Positions 43,076 through 53,859 of a DNA stretch of 64,000 bases are shown piece after piece. The notes under the pieces are model-generated. The model was not told the DNA's origin. It worked only from the letters and a program-made list of their open reading frames with translations, and did no database searches. The translations under genes were made by a program, and so were the position numbers. Each line of letters opens with the position of its first letter. Within the stretch, counting starts at the first letter, position 1. Location: NCBI RefSeq assembly GCF_022682495.2, contig NC_071398.1, positions 26,229,426 through 26,293,425 on the forward strand, in the 5' to 3' direction. Source of the stretch: Desmodus rotundus. Lineage: Eukaryota; Chordata; Mammalia; Chiroptera; Phyllostomidae.

Positions 43076-43652
43076 GTCATGAGAACCGAGAGGGGTGGCC
43101 ACTCAATGCAAGCATCTGTGTCTGCTTAAGTGCGTTATTTCTGCAAATGAGATCCCCCAAGTTCTTCAGGGAGAAATACCCCATTATGTTACACATTTAT
43201 TCTCTCTTAAACTGATGGAATCTACTTCCAAGTATGGCAGTTAATTTCAGTATTTAATAATCATTAAGTAAAGAGAGAGTAAAATATCTACACTATGTAA
43301 TTACATAAAACATGCTTCTGGCAATATTTGCCCCTTTGGAAATTCAGATAGGAAGTCTCCACGGATCAAGGCTGTATTCTTGGAGGTGGACACAAAGTAA
43401 TTGAGTTTAGCTAATGGAAATAATTAATTAGGAAATGGATGTGTTCACTTCTAAGAAAAATATTGGAAGGATCTCCCAGAAGGCCTAGCCCTCTGCTCTT
43501 GTTATTTTCAGAAGTCAGTGACATCTAGAGATCCCAGTTTTTCTCTGAGTTATAGCCCTGCCACACTCAGGAATTGAAAAGGCAGAGAACAAGCAGTCCC
43601 TGCCCACAGCTCAGCCCAACCCTAAGAGCTTCTGGGCTCTGTCTTCAGGAAA
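43076..43652. other. Unassigned, AT-rich unique DNA
   Basis: 43200-43450 is repeat-free with several TAAT cores. No exon. Confidence 0.35.
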
Positions 43653-43654
43653 TA

Positions 43655-43810
43655 GTGCCTGATTCAACCTGAGGTTCAAGTCCCAGACCTCCACTTACTA
43701 GATCTCTGAACTTAGCCAAGTTATTTGACTTACACGGGACTTAGTGTTCTCGTCTTAAAACCAGGGGTTGTGACTGTAATAACAGAAATGAGTGCTAGGA
43801 AATGAACACC
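43655..43810 (+). repeat. MIR SINE, sense
   Basis: 'ttcaacctgaggttcaagtcccagacctccacttactagatctctgaacttagccaagttatttgactt' and 'gtgttctcgtcttaaaaccagggg' follow the MIR order. Confidence 0.8.
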
Positions 43811-43814
43811 CTGC

Positions 43815-44228
43815 AGGAAAACAAGGTGCGAATCAGAAGAGGAGGCCATGCTGTGGTCATGCTAAACATTCTGTCAGCCCTGGGTCTTGTTTGCTTTCTG
43901 GCAACTGGATCACCTGTTTGACCCTTTCTGCCCAAGTCTGATCTGCACACACCTACTACTGTGGCCTGATCTTTCTAGCTTGTCCGCTTGCCAGTCCCCT
44001 TCCCGCCCCTGCGTGGTTTCAAGTGTCAGCTCAATCTTGCCTAATATGCCTGGCCCAGTGGGTCCACTCTTGATGCAACCAAGTGGCAGTGCCATAAATC
44101 TTCTAGCCAGCCACCTATTTTGGCACACCAATGGTAAGGACCAACAACCCAGTGGTAAGAGATTGCATTCAGATCCTCAACCTACCTCTTCCCTAATCAT
44201 ATCACACCAGCCTGGGCAGGAAAATAAA
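43815..44228. other. Unassigned non-coding stretch
   Basis: A 117-codon plus-strand frame (43887-44240) is Ser/Pro/Leu-rich without a domain. Confidence 0.4.
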
Positions 44229-44282
44229 TCAAGCCCATAATTATGGTTGGACCAGAAGGACCAGCCATAATCATGGGCTTGA
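44229..44282. repeat. 22-bp inverted repeat with 10-base loop
   Basis: Arms 44229-44250 and 44261-44282 are complementary at 20 of 22 positions; the left arm begins TCAAGCCCATAATTATGG. The loop is ACCAGAAGGA. Transcribed from either strand it would fold into one strong hairpin. I know no repeat family with this sequence. Confidence 0.9.
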
Positions 44283-46050
44283 CTTTTGGACCAGCAGCTC
44301 TCCGGGGGCAGAAGAATAAGAAGTCAAATCATGGAGGTCATAGGGAAGGTGTGTGAGCTATCATGGATTGGAGAATGCATCCATCATACAGGCAAAACCA
44401 CATTTGTCTTGTTCACCAGGCTATCCACACCATATAGCTCAATCAATAGTTGTGAAATAAGAGAGAAGCCGGAATTCAAGCTAAGGATGATGTGGATGAT
44501 GTTTTTGCTTTCTGGTGGTGGCAGATTTTACCTTATATGTTATTAGGGCATGGCACAGTAAGTCTTTTGATTTCTATGTTGATGGAAAATGTGTGTTTTT
44601 TATTCTTCTACAGAACTAATGGAATCATAGCACACTTATCTTTGGCTTTTCAATCTCTTTTTCCTTTACTAGATCCCCTCTAGGAAGTTGGGTATGAAAC
44701 ATCTTTTGTCCTGTCTATCCTTTCCCAGATATGTTATTTATATTGCATCAGTTAAAACCAACAATGAAGAATTAATGAATAGCTGATATCAGTGTGGGAA
44801 GACTGAGAAGCAGAGTGAGGGACTCAAGCCTATTTGGAGGAAATGGCCTAATAATGGGGAAAATGCCCAGTTTTTGATACCTACAGGCATCTCTTGGTGT
44901 CAGGGATTAGAAGGCAAGCTGACAGAGTACAGGTGCAGGATTCAGAACAAAGAGTTGACAGTGACAGTGAGCCAGGGCATTTGATATAGGTGTTCCTGCT
45001 ACTTATTAGGGCCAGGTATAAATATCTCTGGGTTATCAGTCTGTTGGTAATAATCATGTGTCTGTATCTGAGATAGCAACTAGTTTTCCTTGTGTGGTGG
45101 GTCAGCTGTCACTTAGAGACCACTTAGATCTCTGTGCTGAGTAAGATTCTGAAACTCATCAGGAAATTGTGCTGCAGTTGATTAATGATGTCTGTCATGG
45201 GCACAGGTATAAAGTTGTGCCATGTATGCCACATACTCACCATCTCAGTTTAATTTATACACAGTGGAGCCAAAAATTACCTGAATAAATGAGAACTCTT
45301 CCCAAAATATTTCTTTGGGATACTAGGTCCCATCTGTAGTCTATATTTGTTCTATAGAACAGAACTATTTACACTTGTTTTTTAGCCCCCTTTTCAGGTG
45401 ACTGAGTGCTTGGGCATAAAAGGGCAAATGCATCATTTTGGGAATTATGCTCTATAAACATGACCTGAAGGCATACCATGAACCTGAATTCAGAGTCAGA
45501 CCTCAGCCCCTTACCTAAGTTCTGCTGCTTTCCTCAGGCCACGGCCAACTTTCTGAGAGTTGAGGAGGATAGGGTGTGGAGGGCAAATAACTTGCATATT
45601 CTAAAGAAAAAACACTACGTTTAAAAGGTTTCTTGAAAATGACTAAATCCAACTGCTTATCATGCAATATCCTGGAGTGTGGCAAATTTAGTCAAACTGG
45701 GCTAAACTGAAGGCAAAGGGTATATCACCTACCACAGAGGAACATGTGTTTTGTGGATTTGTCCAGTAAACCTTTAAATAATTCAGAGCACAGCCATTGG
45801 CAGGCAAGGCCTATTTGGAAAAAAATGATTCAATGAGAGGAAGAAAAACTTGACTTTTCTTCATGAAAGATCATGAAGTCATGTCCATGTTGTAAAAGGT
45901 GACATCTGGGTCAAGAAGTGTTGACAAAGATGTGTGAGTGCACTTACATGTGCTTTTCCCTGTGTGTGTTTGTGTCTATGTATGCTTGTGTGTGAGCTTT
46001 TGTACATGAGAAACCGCTCAAGCTACAAGGAGGCCAGTGGGCATTTAACC
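44283..46050. other. Unassigned 1.8 kb
   Basis: 44390-44460 may be a decayed L2 end ('gtcttgttcaccaggctatccacacc ... caatagttgtgaaata'). A GT-rich run lies at 45930-46010. No coding feature is supported. Confidence 0.35.
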
Positions 46051-46053
46051 AGG

Positions 46054-46095
46054 CTTGACTCAAGCAGCTTTAGCCTTGACTCAGGCAGCTTTAGC
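46054..46095 (+). repeat. 21-bp tandem duplication
   Basis: CTTGACTCAAGCAGCTTTAG at 46054 repeats from 46075 with one change (CAAGC to CAGGC), 20/21 identical. Each unit has a CAGCTTTAG word. Confidence 0.95.
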
Positions 46096-46910
46096 CTTCC
46101 TGGGCAAAGCTCATGCTCAGCTCTTAGATATCACGAAGATATTTGACCAATTGTAAAATGTTCACTGTGCCTAGGTGCCATTTCAGAGGTCTTCAAACAG
46201 AACCTCGGTGCTGTACATACAGTGTTTTTGATGAGTGGTTTTCAGGTACACCTCTTGTGAATGGCCCCCACTTAGATATCATGGTGACTCCTGGGAGTTA
46301 AGTCATGGCAAACAAGCTTGGTGCTCTGGTACTGGGAGCTGGTTGTTAAGGTGGAAGATAGTACATTTATCCCTACTTTATCCCTAGTGAGTTAGCATTA
46401 ATATTTTTTCCCTTAACTGTAAGTGGAAATGGTAATGATCCTTCACACCACCCTTCCACACCCTTCTCAGAAATTCAGGTAATGCTTCATCATTTTAATC
46501 AACAACACTGATGGTTACCATTTGCAGAGAACATTGTTTGGTGTATGTGGGACCTGGAGAAAGTGGCCATGTAATTTCTAGTTTGAACAAGGATACCCTT
46601 GAGAGCAAGCAGGGGTGCTATTAATAATTGTACTGAGGTAATTAGACTAAAGCAGTACCTTCCTGGGCAAACTGGGACATGTAGTCACCTTTCTTGGGAA
46701 AGATCTTCAAACTCTTTCCCTCCCAGTCCTTCAGAGGACACAGGGAGGAACAGAACAGAACCCTGGATTTGTCAGGATTTCCAGTTATAAATGTGGAGGA
46801 TCTTAGCATGTATTTGGCTGCTGGCCTTACTTACACAGTTGGCTATTGGCATGAGCAGAGATTGTGTGGGGAGAACTAAGGAGTGCAGATTACCAGTCTG
46901 TTTTTCCCAG
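46096..46910. other. Unassigned non-coding stretch
   Basis: Three overlapping plus-strand frames at 46599-46979 have no domain. Confidence 0.4.
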
Positions 46911-46914
46911 AGGC

Positions 46915-47135
46915 AGCAGGGTGATGCTTGGATCAGAGAATGGTCTTGGAATCAACCAGATTTGTCATTGACTTGCTGAGGAACCCTGGATAAATTATTT
47001 AACCACTCTGAGCTTCAGTTTTTCAGATCTAAAAATGAGAACAATTGATTTCTTCAAATGATTATTATGTAGATTCTATGTGATGACTTGTGAGAAAGAT
47101 TCCAGCACCCAATATGCTTTTTTCCTTGTTTTGAA
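46915..47135 (+). repeat. MIR SINE, sense
   Basis: 'gagaatggtcttggaatcaaccagatttgtcattgacttgctgaggaaccctggataaattatttaaccactctgagcttcag', 'tttttcagatctaaaaatgag' follow the MIR order. Confidence 0.75.
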
Positions 47136-47139
47136 AACC

Positions 47140-48380
47140 CAGAATGTCACTAAATGCACAAGAAAAATACAGTGACCAAGAAAAGCTGTAATAAATGAGA
47201 GTTTATTTTAGTAACTGTGTCAAATACTGGCAATATCTGTGAACATAGCATACTCCATATCTGGAATAATTCAGGAAAGGTAATTTCTTGCTCAAGCTAC
47301 ATGAAGAGATTTCCTCCCTGGGTCTCTCCTACAGAGAGAAGCCTCTAGGGGTTTCTCTGTCCATAAATTTTTTTAAATCAAGAGGTTAGCAATGAGAGCT
47401 CAACATTAGTAAGCTTTTGATTAATTAAACAAAGACATTGCATGTAGGGAAGCCCATTGCTGCTCTGTCTTCACAGGTGTAGGTATCTTACTCAAAATTG
47501 TAGAACTGGGGAGAGAGAGGAAGGGAGCTGGCTCTTATATATTACATACAGGTGTTAGGTGTGAAGGTCAGCAGTTTACCAATGGCAGGCAGGCCAGGTC
47601 AGCTCTTGGGATAAATTCTGACTCTAAAGCTGATGTAAGGGAGAGCTTAGCACTCACAGACAGTGGGATGCAAGGGGTGTAAAGGAGAAGGCAACATTTG
47701 ACACAAAGAGAAACTAAATCCTTAGCTTGTGGGGCACTGTGCAGTGGGATTTTCCAAATGTATAACAAGATGTGAGTGGTTATCAGCAGGCCAGGTTTAC
47801 TGGTCTGTTTAAGGCAAAGAGATCATTTACAGTATGGTTGCTTGCCATTCTGACCTCAGCCCATTAAAACTGTGGATCCTAAAATGGTGGCCCAGCTGGG
47901 GCCTCCCTTCAAACCGGCCACCTTCGGGGTGGGAGCAGAGTCCGGGCAAATGGTCATGGGCTCCAAGTTATAGGCAAGCATCCTCTTGGATAGAGACATA
48001 CTTGTGATTGGGCTGACAGGATGATTTCACCTGTTAATCACAACACTGAAGCACTGCAGTGAGAGAGTTTGGCCCTCAGTGACCACAGACCTGTATGGTA
48101 GCAATGACCCAAGCTCAGCAGTGACACCAGTGTTTGTGATTTCCCCTTTTTGTGAAGCTGGGCTTGGCTGGGGCTTCTGCCTGGAATCTCTGAAGTTGCT
48201 TGGCTCTTGCCTCAGTGGGCAAGCCGAGGGGTCCTCTTGTCCAAGACTGGTATAACCTGTCAGTAAGTGCTACCTCCAGGCTGGGTTCTGTATGCCCCGC
48301 TGGGCTCCACGCCCGTCTGGGAACAGGCTGTCTGTGCACAAAACCAAGCACCTGAGCACACAAAGATCCTACGTGAAGAA
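47140..48380. other. Unassigned 1.2 kb
   Basis: No exon or repeat recognised. 47880-47950 is the most GC-rich piece nearby and carries a few CpGs, far short of an island. The 96-codon minus-strand frame at 48115-48405 is unsupported. Confidence 0.35.
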
Positions 48381-48384
48381 GGCA

Positions 48385-48510
48385 AGCCCTTCTAAACCTC
48401 TCCAAGCCTCAGTTTTCTCACCTGAAAAAAGGGGGCCACAATCACAAGAGAGTTTGTATCCTAAATCAAATAATGACTATAGTAAGCCCTGAACTGGCCA
48501 TTGTTATTAT
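48385..48510 (+). repeat. MIR 3' half, sense
   Basis: 'aacctctccaagcctcagttttctcacctgaaaaaaggggg' and 'ttgttattattcaag' are MIR core and tail. Confidence 0.7.
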
Positions 48511-48524
48511 TCAAGACTCCAAAA

Positions 48525-48610
48525 TCTGTCAAAGCAGAGTCTGTGTTTCCTTGGTTGCATTTCCTGTGCTTGGTGCCCAGTGGAAACTCACAAATATTTA
48601 TTGATTAAAA
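48525..48610 (+). repeat. L2 LINE 3' terminus
   Basis: 'gcagagtctgtgtttccttggttgcatttcctgtgcttggtgcccagtggaaactcacaaatatttattgatt' is the L2 end ('gtatccccagtgcctagcac ... ctcaataaatatttgttga'). Confidence 0.6.
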
Positions 48611-49430
48611 CAACTATGACAACATATTTTAAGACTAATAATCCAAAACATCAATCATTAGATGGCATGGTTTCATTTGGGGATGTTTCTGTCAGTGGCT
48701 ATAAAATGAAGTAAGGATCCAAGAATGATGCAAGTGAGTATTCCCCAATTATTCACTTAATTTTGTATGTGTTTGCAATGTTTAGTAATTAAAAAACACA
48801 GTTAAATAAGGTAAGAAAACTGGAGAGGACTGGTTTGGTGGTTTGATGACCAGACAGATGGAAAACTAAAGGAAAAGGGACCAGGGTGACCACATGGCCA
48901 ATGGTTTATGCCAAGGTGGGAGTGAGGGAGGGCTGTGGCCCAGGCTCCCTGACAGTGGCCAGTACCTGAGAACTCATAAAGTGAGGCCCACTGGCAATCA
49001 GCGCACCTGGATTTCCCTTGCCAGGATCACATGCTTCATTTTAAGGACTGGGTCAGCCATCTTTCTCACCTGCTGGGTTCATGTATGGGAGAGAAATGTG
49101 CATAAAGTGATGAGCATTTCTAGCAGGTTTAATGTACTTATTCAGGTTTATTCCTCTAATTTGCCTGCATCCAAACATTTTTTTCCAATGTAAAACCAGT
49201 ATGTCAAACTGTTAAGCTAACATTACCTGGTAGGTTTGAGAAAATATCTGAATTAGAGATGGGCCACACAGGTTCCAGTTAAAATGGATTTTTCATCAGG
49301 TATGAGTCACTGCTATTAAAAATGGGTGCCAAGGATAAGTTGTTGGAAAGCTCTCCTGTCCATCCACTCTCTGTAAAGCCAATTTTGTCAGTTTTGTCTA
49401 TTTCAAGGATCATCATTATTATAATCAATT
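48611..49430. other. Unassigned; 49090-49330 unique AT-rich
   Basis: No exon or repeat. 49090-49330 looks unique and moderately AT-rich and could be a conserved block; untested. Confidence 0.35.
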
Positions 49431-49444
49431 TAGTAATCTCCTTT

Positions 49445-49573
49445 AATTTTATTTTTAGTTTTTTAAAATTGTTGTTCAAGTACGGTTGTCTCCATTTTCC
49501 TGCCACTACTTTCCCCCACCCCACCCACTCCCACCCCCCACTCTCAATGCAACCCCTTTTGGCTTTGTCCATG
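49445..49573 (-). mobile_element. Very short bat L1 3' end, antisense, with TSD
   Basis: 'agttttttaaaattgttgttcaagtacggttgtctccattttcc', a C-rich UTR and 'ccccttttggctttgtccatg' are the complement of the bat L1 3' UTR, cut to about 130 bases. TAATCTCCTTT flanks it exactly at 49434-49444 and 49576-49586, an 11-bp target duplication proving one insertion with severe 5' truncation. Confidence 0.92.
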
Positions 49574-49586
49574 ATTAATCTCCTTT

Positions 49587-50035
49587 TGCACAGCATTGGT
49601 TGCTTTGTTTCTAAGGCCCCTCATAGTGGGCAGGCAGCTCATGACAAATGACTTAGCCTTGTGTTTCAGTTTAGGACAACTCTAAAGGGCCATTGAGATT
49701 GGCGTTCCATGTAGGACCTACAGAGGCATCAGATGACATCTCGTTGTGAGTTTGTTTTTCTCTTTGCCCAACTCTGCTTCTCTCACATCCTTATGGGATA
49801 TCTTTCAGAATAGTCCCCAATCCTCCTGGATACAACTGTCTGTCTGTATCTGGTTTTCATGATGGATAGCTGGTTTTCGTGATGTAGAGGGCCACAGGAA
49901 TGGTTCTTTCAGGTTCTAATCCCAAAGCCATAACTTGATGGTGTCCTGTGAAGAATCCACCCACAGGTGGAACAAATGCAAAACCCCATGGCAGAAAAGG
50001 GTCTGGGACTTTAGGACACAGAAAGGAGATGAGGT
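49587..50035. other. Unassigned; short tandem echo
   Basis: CTGGTTTTCATGATGGATA at about 49850 recurs 20 bases on as CTGGTTTTCGTGATGTAGA. No other feature. Confidence 0.4.
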
Positions 50036-50039
50036 CAGT

Positions 50040-50235
50040 CAGAGTGAGCAATCAACAGGCCGGATGCCAAGATAAGGTTAGAGGGGCTGGCAGAAGGCAG
50101 CTTCTACAAGGAGAGGGTGGAATTTATTCAGAGTGCAATGGGAAATAATTGGTGGGTTTCACTAGAATGTGACAGTCTCTGTTTGATTCTTTAAAAAGGG
50201 TTCCTTTAGCCATAGGGGAAGTAGATTTGTAGGAG
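50040..50235 (+). repeat. L2 LINE, left part, split by MLT1
   Basis: 'cagagtgcaatgggaaataattggtgggtttcactagaatgtgacag' and 'gattctttaaaaagggttcc' fit the L2 segment 'gcaatgggaagccattggagggttttaagcaggggagtgacatgat'. It resumes at 50685. Confidence 0.6.
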
Positions 50236-50236
50236 T

Positions 50237-50680
50237 GTGCCTGGCTATATAATGGCCCCCAAATATGTCCAGGGCCTAATCCATGCAACATATAAATATC
50301 ACCTTGTATAATAAAAGGGACTTTGCAGATATGATCAAGTTAAGAATCTTGAAATGGGGACGTTATCTGATAGGCCCAATGTAATAATAACAGTCCATAT
50401 AAGAGGGAAGCAGGAGGTCACACTTAGAGAAGGTGATGTGATGAGCAGAGGCTGGAGTGATGAGTCCATAAGCCAAGGACTGGGGATAGTTTCTACAAGC
50501 TGCAACAGATGAGGAATAGATTCTCCCCTGGACACCCCAAAAAGAACCACCTCTGCCGACCCCTTGATTTTAGCCCTGTAACACTCATTTTGGATTTCTG
50601 ACCTCTAGAAGTGTAAGAGAATAATTTGTGTTGTTTAAGGTTTGCAGTGATTTGTTACAGCAGCATAGGATACTAACACA
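50237..50680 (+). mobile_element. MLT1-type MaLR solo LTR
   Basis: 'tggctatataatggcccccaaatatgtccagggcctaatcc', 'gggactttgcagatatgatcaagttaagaatcttgaaatgggga', 'ccatataagagggaagcaggagg' and 'gtgttgtttaaggtttgcagtgatttgttacagcagcataggatactaaca' are the MLT1 LTR blocks from TG to CA. No internal sequence adjoins it. It is an old endogenous-retrovirus-derived LTR with no coding content. Confidence 0.88.
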
Positions 50681-50684
50681 TGGG

Positions 50685-50820
50685 GTCAAGCGTGGAGGTG
50701 GGAGATGAATCCAGATGGGCATAATGATGGAGGGTGGGAGCAGATGGTGGCAGAGGCTGGATATCATCATGAGGTACAATGAAGGGGCTGATGCGATCAA
50801 GACCCAGACAGAGTTGAGCT
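50685..50820 (+). repeat. L2 LINE, right part after MLT1
   Basis: 'caagcgtggaggtgggagatgaatccag' and 'gatggtggcagaggctgg' fit the L2 segment 'caagagtggaagcagggagaccagttaggagg ... gatggtggcttgga', continuing 50040-50235. Confidence 0.55.
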
Positions 50821-50824
50821 CATC

Positions 50825-50985
50825 TTATAGCTCCATCACCCCCCCCCCCCGCCAAGTAAGTTCAGGAAATGCTCCAAGGCTTAGGTTTCTCCTTTGTAAA
50901 ATGGTGATGGTGCTTACCTTGCAAGGGTATTATGAGAATTAAATAGATAAACTGCATCAACAATTTAGCATTGGACCTGACATTG
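50825..50985 (+). repeat. MIR SINE 3' half with C12 run
   Basis: 'ctccaaggcttaggtttctcctttgtaaaatggtgatggtgcttaccttgcaagggtattatgagaattaaatag' is MIR. A run of 12 C at 50839-50850 sits at its 5' side. Confidence 0.75.
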
Positions 50986-50989
50986 TGCA

Positions 50990-51980
50990 TTCCTTTGCCT
51001 CCTCTCAGAATACTCAGAGGGCCCATCTATTCTGCCCTCTTCCTTTGATGCCTCATCAGTCCCACTGAAGCCCGAGTGAGGAAAGGTAACCAGTCAGCTT
51101 CTGGAACTCTCTACCCCCAAAGGCTCATAATATATTTTTGTCTGGGTTCCCCCAAAGCAGACTCTATGAGAAGGACTTGGGTGCATGCAGTTTATTTGGG
51201 ACAAGATCCCAGGAAGCACTGGGAGAGAAAGGGGAGGTGAGATAAGAAAAGAGGACATTCAAACAAAAAGTGCATTAATGAATGGGGTCCTTTGGTGGTT
51301 ACTGGGGCTTAGTCCTGATGGGGACCCTCAGAGATGGCATAGCCCTCAGAATTATCCTATCAAAGGGCAGGGAGGCCAGGGCGCTTATCTACCAACTCAC
51401 TTTCCTTGGTCAAAGATCACTCCTAGGCATTAACTCTGCATCAAGTCCGACCTGCCCCAAGCCCAGGCTGACCAAGTTGCTGCTGGTTAAGAATGCTTAC
51501 AGGTGGGGAGATGCCAGAAGCCACTGGCATAGATGGAGAATGTCTGCAGGGTCACTGGGATAGGCTGAGAGGATATGGTTGGGCACTGAGGGCATCTGCT
51601 GCATGGTTAGAAAGCATCTGAATTAAGTTGCGGATGGCAGGGCCATACTGAAGGAAAGTCAGATACTTAGGGGTGAAGCTGCAAGAAGAAATAGGCAGAG
51701 CAGCTAGGATAGGCTGAGAAAGTACCCCAATGTGGGGACTCTGTATTGTCAGGTTCAAATTTGTCACACCCTGGAATAAGTCATTAAAAACCTTCCAGAG
51801 GATGATGAATGGGCTGACATGACTATGTGGTTCCAAACAGCCAGAGGAGGGAGAGCACAGGGTTCCCTGTGTCTGGAGTCTGAATTCCTGGTGCCCACGG
51901 AGTTGCACGCATGGTAGAACTCGGCAACTCTCAGTAGGTGGGAAGGGGCCTGCATAGGCTCTGGTTTTTAGTATACATAG
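50990..51980. other. Unassigned; possible old LTR/internal sequence
   Basis: 51140-51210 ('ctgggttcccccaaagcagactctatgagaaggacttgggtgc ... tttatttgggac') resembles an old LTR-type repeat flank, and 51400-51970 is unique to me. The longest open frame of the window (158 codons, minus, 51552-52028) starts inside the antisense of the next LTR and shows no domain. Confidence 0.35.
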
Positions 51981-51984
51981 TAGG

Positions 51985-52490
51985 CAGTGTCTAAGGCGGG
52001 CCCAGTGATCCCACCTCCTGGTATTCATAGCCTTGTGTAATCCTCTCTTCTTGAGGAACTTACTTTCAACCAGTAGAAGAGCTCAACATTTAGGGAGGTG
52101 ACTTCTGTGATAGGATCACAAGAGGTTCTGACTTCTGTCATGCTAGCAGACTGTCTCCCTTCTTGGCTTTGAGGAACAAGTTGCCATGTAGGGGAGGCTC
52201 GTGTGGCATGGAACTCAGGGTGGCCTCCTACCAACAGCCAAGTAGAAACTGCTGATCTTGGTTCAACAGCCTAAAAGGAACTGAGTCTACCTGTAATCAC
52301 ATCATGGACTTTGAGATGATACCCCAGTCCTGACTGATCCTTTGTAGCCTTAGGAGAGACCCTCAAAGCAGAGGAACCAGCTAATGCGTGCCCTTATTCC
52401 TGACGCACAGAAACCACGGCATAATAAATGTGCATTGTTTTTAGCCTGTTTGTTTGTGGTAATTTGTAATGCAGCAGCAGATGCATACAT
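51985..52490 (+). mobile_element. MLT1-type MaLR LTR
   Basis: 'atcccacctcctggtattcatagccttgtgtaatcctctc', 'ctgtgataggatcacaagaggttctgacttctgtcatgctagcagactg', 'caggtggcctcctaccaacagcc'-like, 'cctgacgcacagaaaccacggcataataaatgtgcattgtttttagcc' and 'gtggtaatttgtaatgcagcagcag' are in MLT1 order. AATAAA at the R-like position is retained ('cataataaatg'). Confidence 0.9.
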
Positions 52491-52494
52491 GAAA

Positions 52495-53065
52495 ATCTTG
52501 GCTTGAATATTATCTGAGGGCCTGCAGGCAAAATCCTTGTACATGACATTATGTAGGACATAATCCTTGTGTAGGACATTCCAGTCCACCCCTTTGCTAA
52601 AAGCAACATTTTTTTTTTGTCTCAGGAAGATCACTGCCAGGCCCATCGTGTGGGTAGACAAGCTCTAAACATTTAGGCATAGACCCCCGACATCAGTGCA
52701 TGGGGTGTGATGGGATGCATATCTTCCTACACTGAGTACTTGGCAAGAGTGTCCAAGTAGACAGTTATATAAACATACCAATGTGCAGGCACACATAATG
52801 AGATTTTTGCTATCAATAATTCATTAATGAGCACTGCTATGTACACTGCCTTGTGTTAAAAGGCATAATTACATTCCAATATGTATTTGAGTTACTGACT
52901 TTGGGCATATTTCGTGGAAGGGCAGGACTAGGAAAACACATTTATTTTGTGTTATTGATCTGAGGTGCTGTCAGTCATAAAGCCCCCAGTAACTCCAGAT
53001 TCTGCCATCCCTTGCTAATCTTACTACTTTCTTGGCACAAACTCCTCATCTGTTACTTCGTGGGA
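52495..53065. other. Unassigned; short 30-base-period echo
   Basis: AATCCTTGTACATGACATT (52532) recurs as AATCCTTGTGTAGGACATT (52562), 16/19 identical. No coding feature. Confidence 0.4.
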
Positions 53066-53069
53066 TAGG

Positions 53070-53270
53070 CCAAGGTACACTGAAGACCTGGATTAAATTG
53101 CTGCCATTTATTTACTAACTGTATGACCTTGAGCAAGTAATTTATATAAATTCTGAATCTTCACATCCACATCTGGGTAAAAAGAAAACTAAAACATACA
53201 CTTATACAATATAATCATAAAAATTCAGTGACTGGCTCTTAGTAGGTGCTCAATAATGCTTCCCTTCAAT
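53070..53270 (+). repeat. MIR SINE, sense
   Basis: 'gaagacctggattaaattgctgccatttatttactaactgtatgaccttgagcaagtaattta' and 'gtgactggctcttagtaggtgctcaataatgc' span MIR. Confidence 0.82.
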
Positions 53271-53274
53271 AATT

Positions 53275-53855
53275 TATTCACAAGCACAAAGAAATATTTA
53301 CAGAGAAAATTTTATGGGACAACTTGCAGTTATGGCTACTTTTATAGAAAACATGTCTTCCTTATAATAAAAAATAGTGTTTGGCTCCAAGCAGATGAGA
53401 TTAAACAGAGTTATTTGAGCTACTTATAATAAAATGTGACAGGCAGACTTTGGTATTTCACTGCCCCAAGGGTTTTTTTATTTTTATTTTTTTTTTACGA
53501 ACTGCTCACTATCATTGCAAAATTCAGCACTTTTTTTCTGTCAGTGTGATAGACAATATTCATATTCTTCTTGGGTAATTGCCTTTTTAGCTGAATCAAT
53601 GCCTTGCAGGCATGAGAAGGGGGCTGTTTTATCTCAACTTTATACATCCTATGATTATACTAAGACTATTAAAGTGAATTTTCCCTTCCTCCCCTCCTCC
53701 CCGGCCCATTCCCAAACATCTTCCCACACCTCTCTCAATACTCAGCCTTTTTGTAAAATTTCCCACTGGCATGCCTCACATTTCCCAACACATTTCCATT
53801 CTCTGGCAGAATTCCAAATTTTAAATAAGGGTCTGATGAATGAGTGAACCACTAG
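53275..53855. other. Unassigned; T-rich run
   Basis: A T-rich run lies at 53470-53498. A 110-codon plus-strand frame (53515-53847) is in pyrimidine-rich DNA without a domain. Confidence 0.4.
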
Positions 53856-53859
53856 TATA

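Noticed and set aside
47880..47950. CpG island / promoter
   Set aside because: Only a handful of CpGs in 70 bases; length and density are far too low.
51552..52028. Longest open frame, 158 codons, minus strand
   Set aside because: It starts in the antisense of an MLT1 LTR and has no domain. With thousands of frames in 64 kb, about one of this length is expected by chance.
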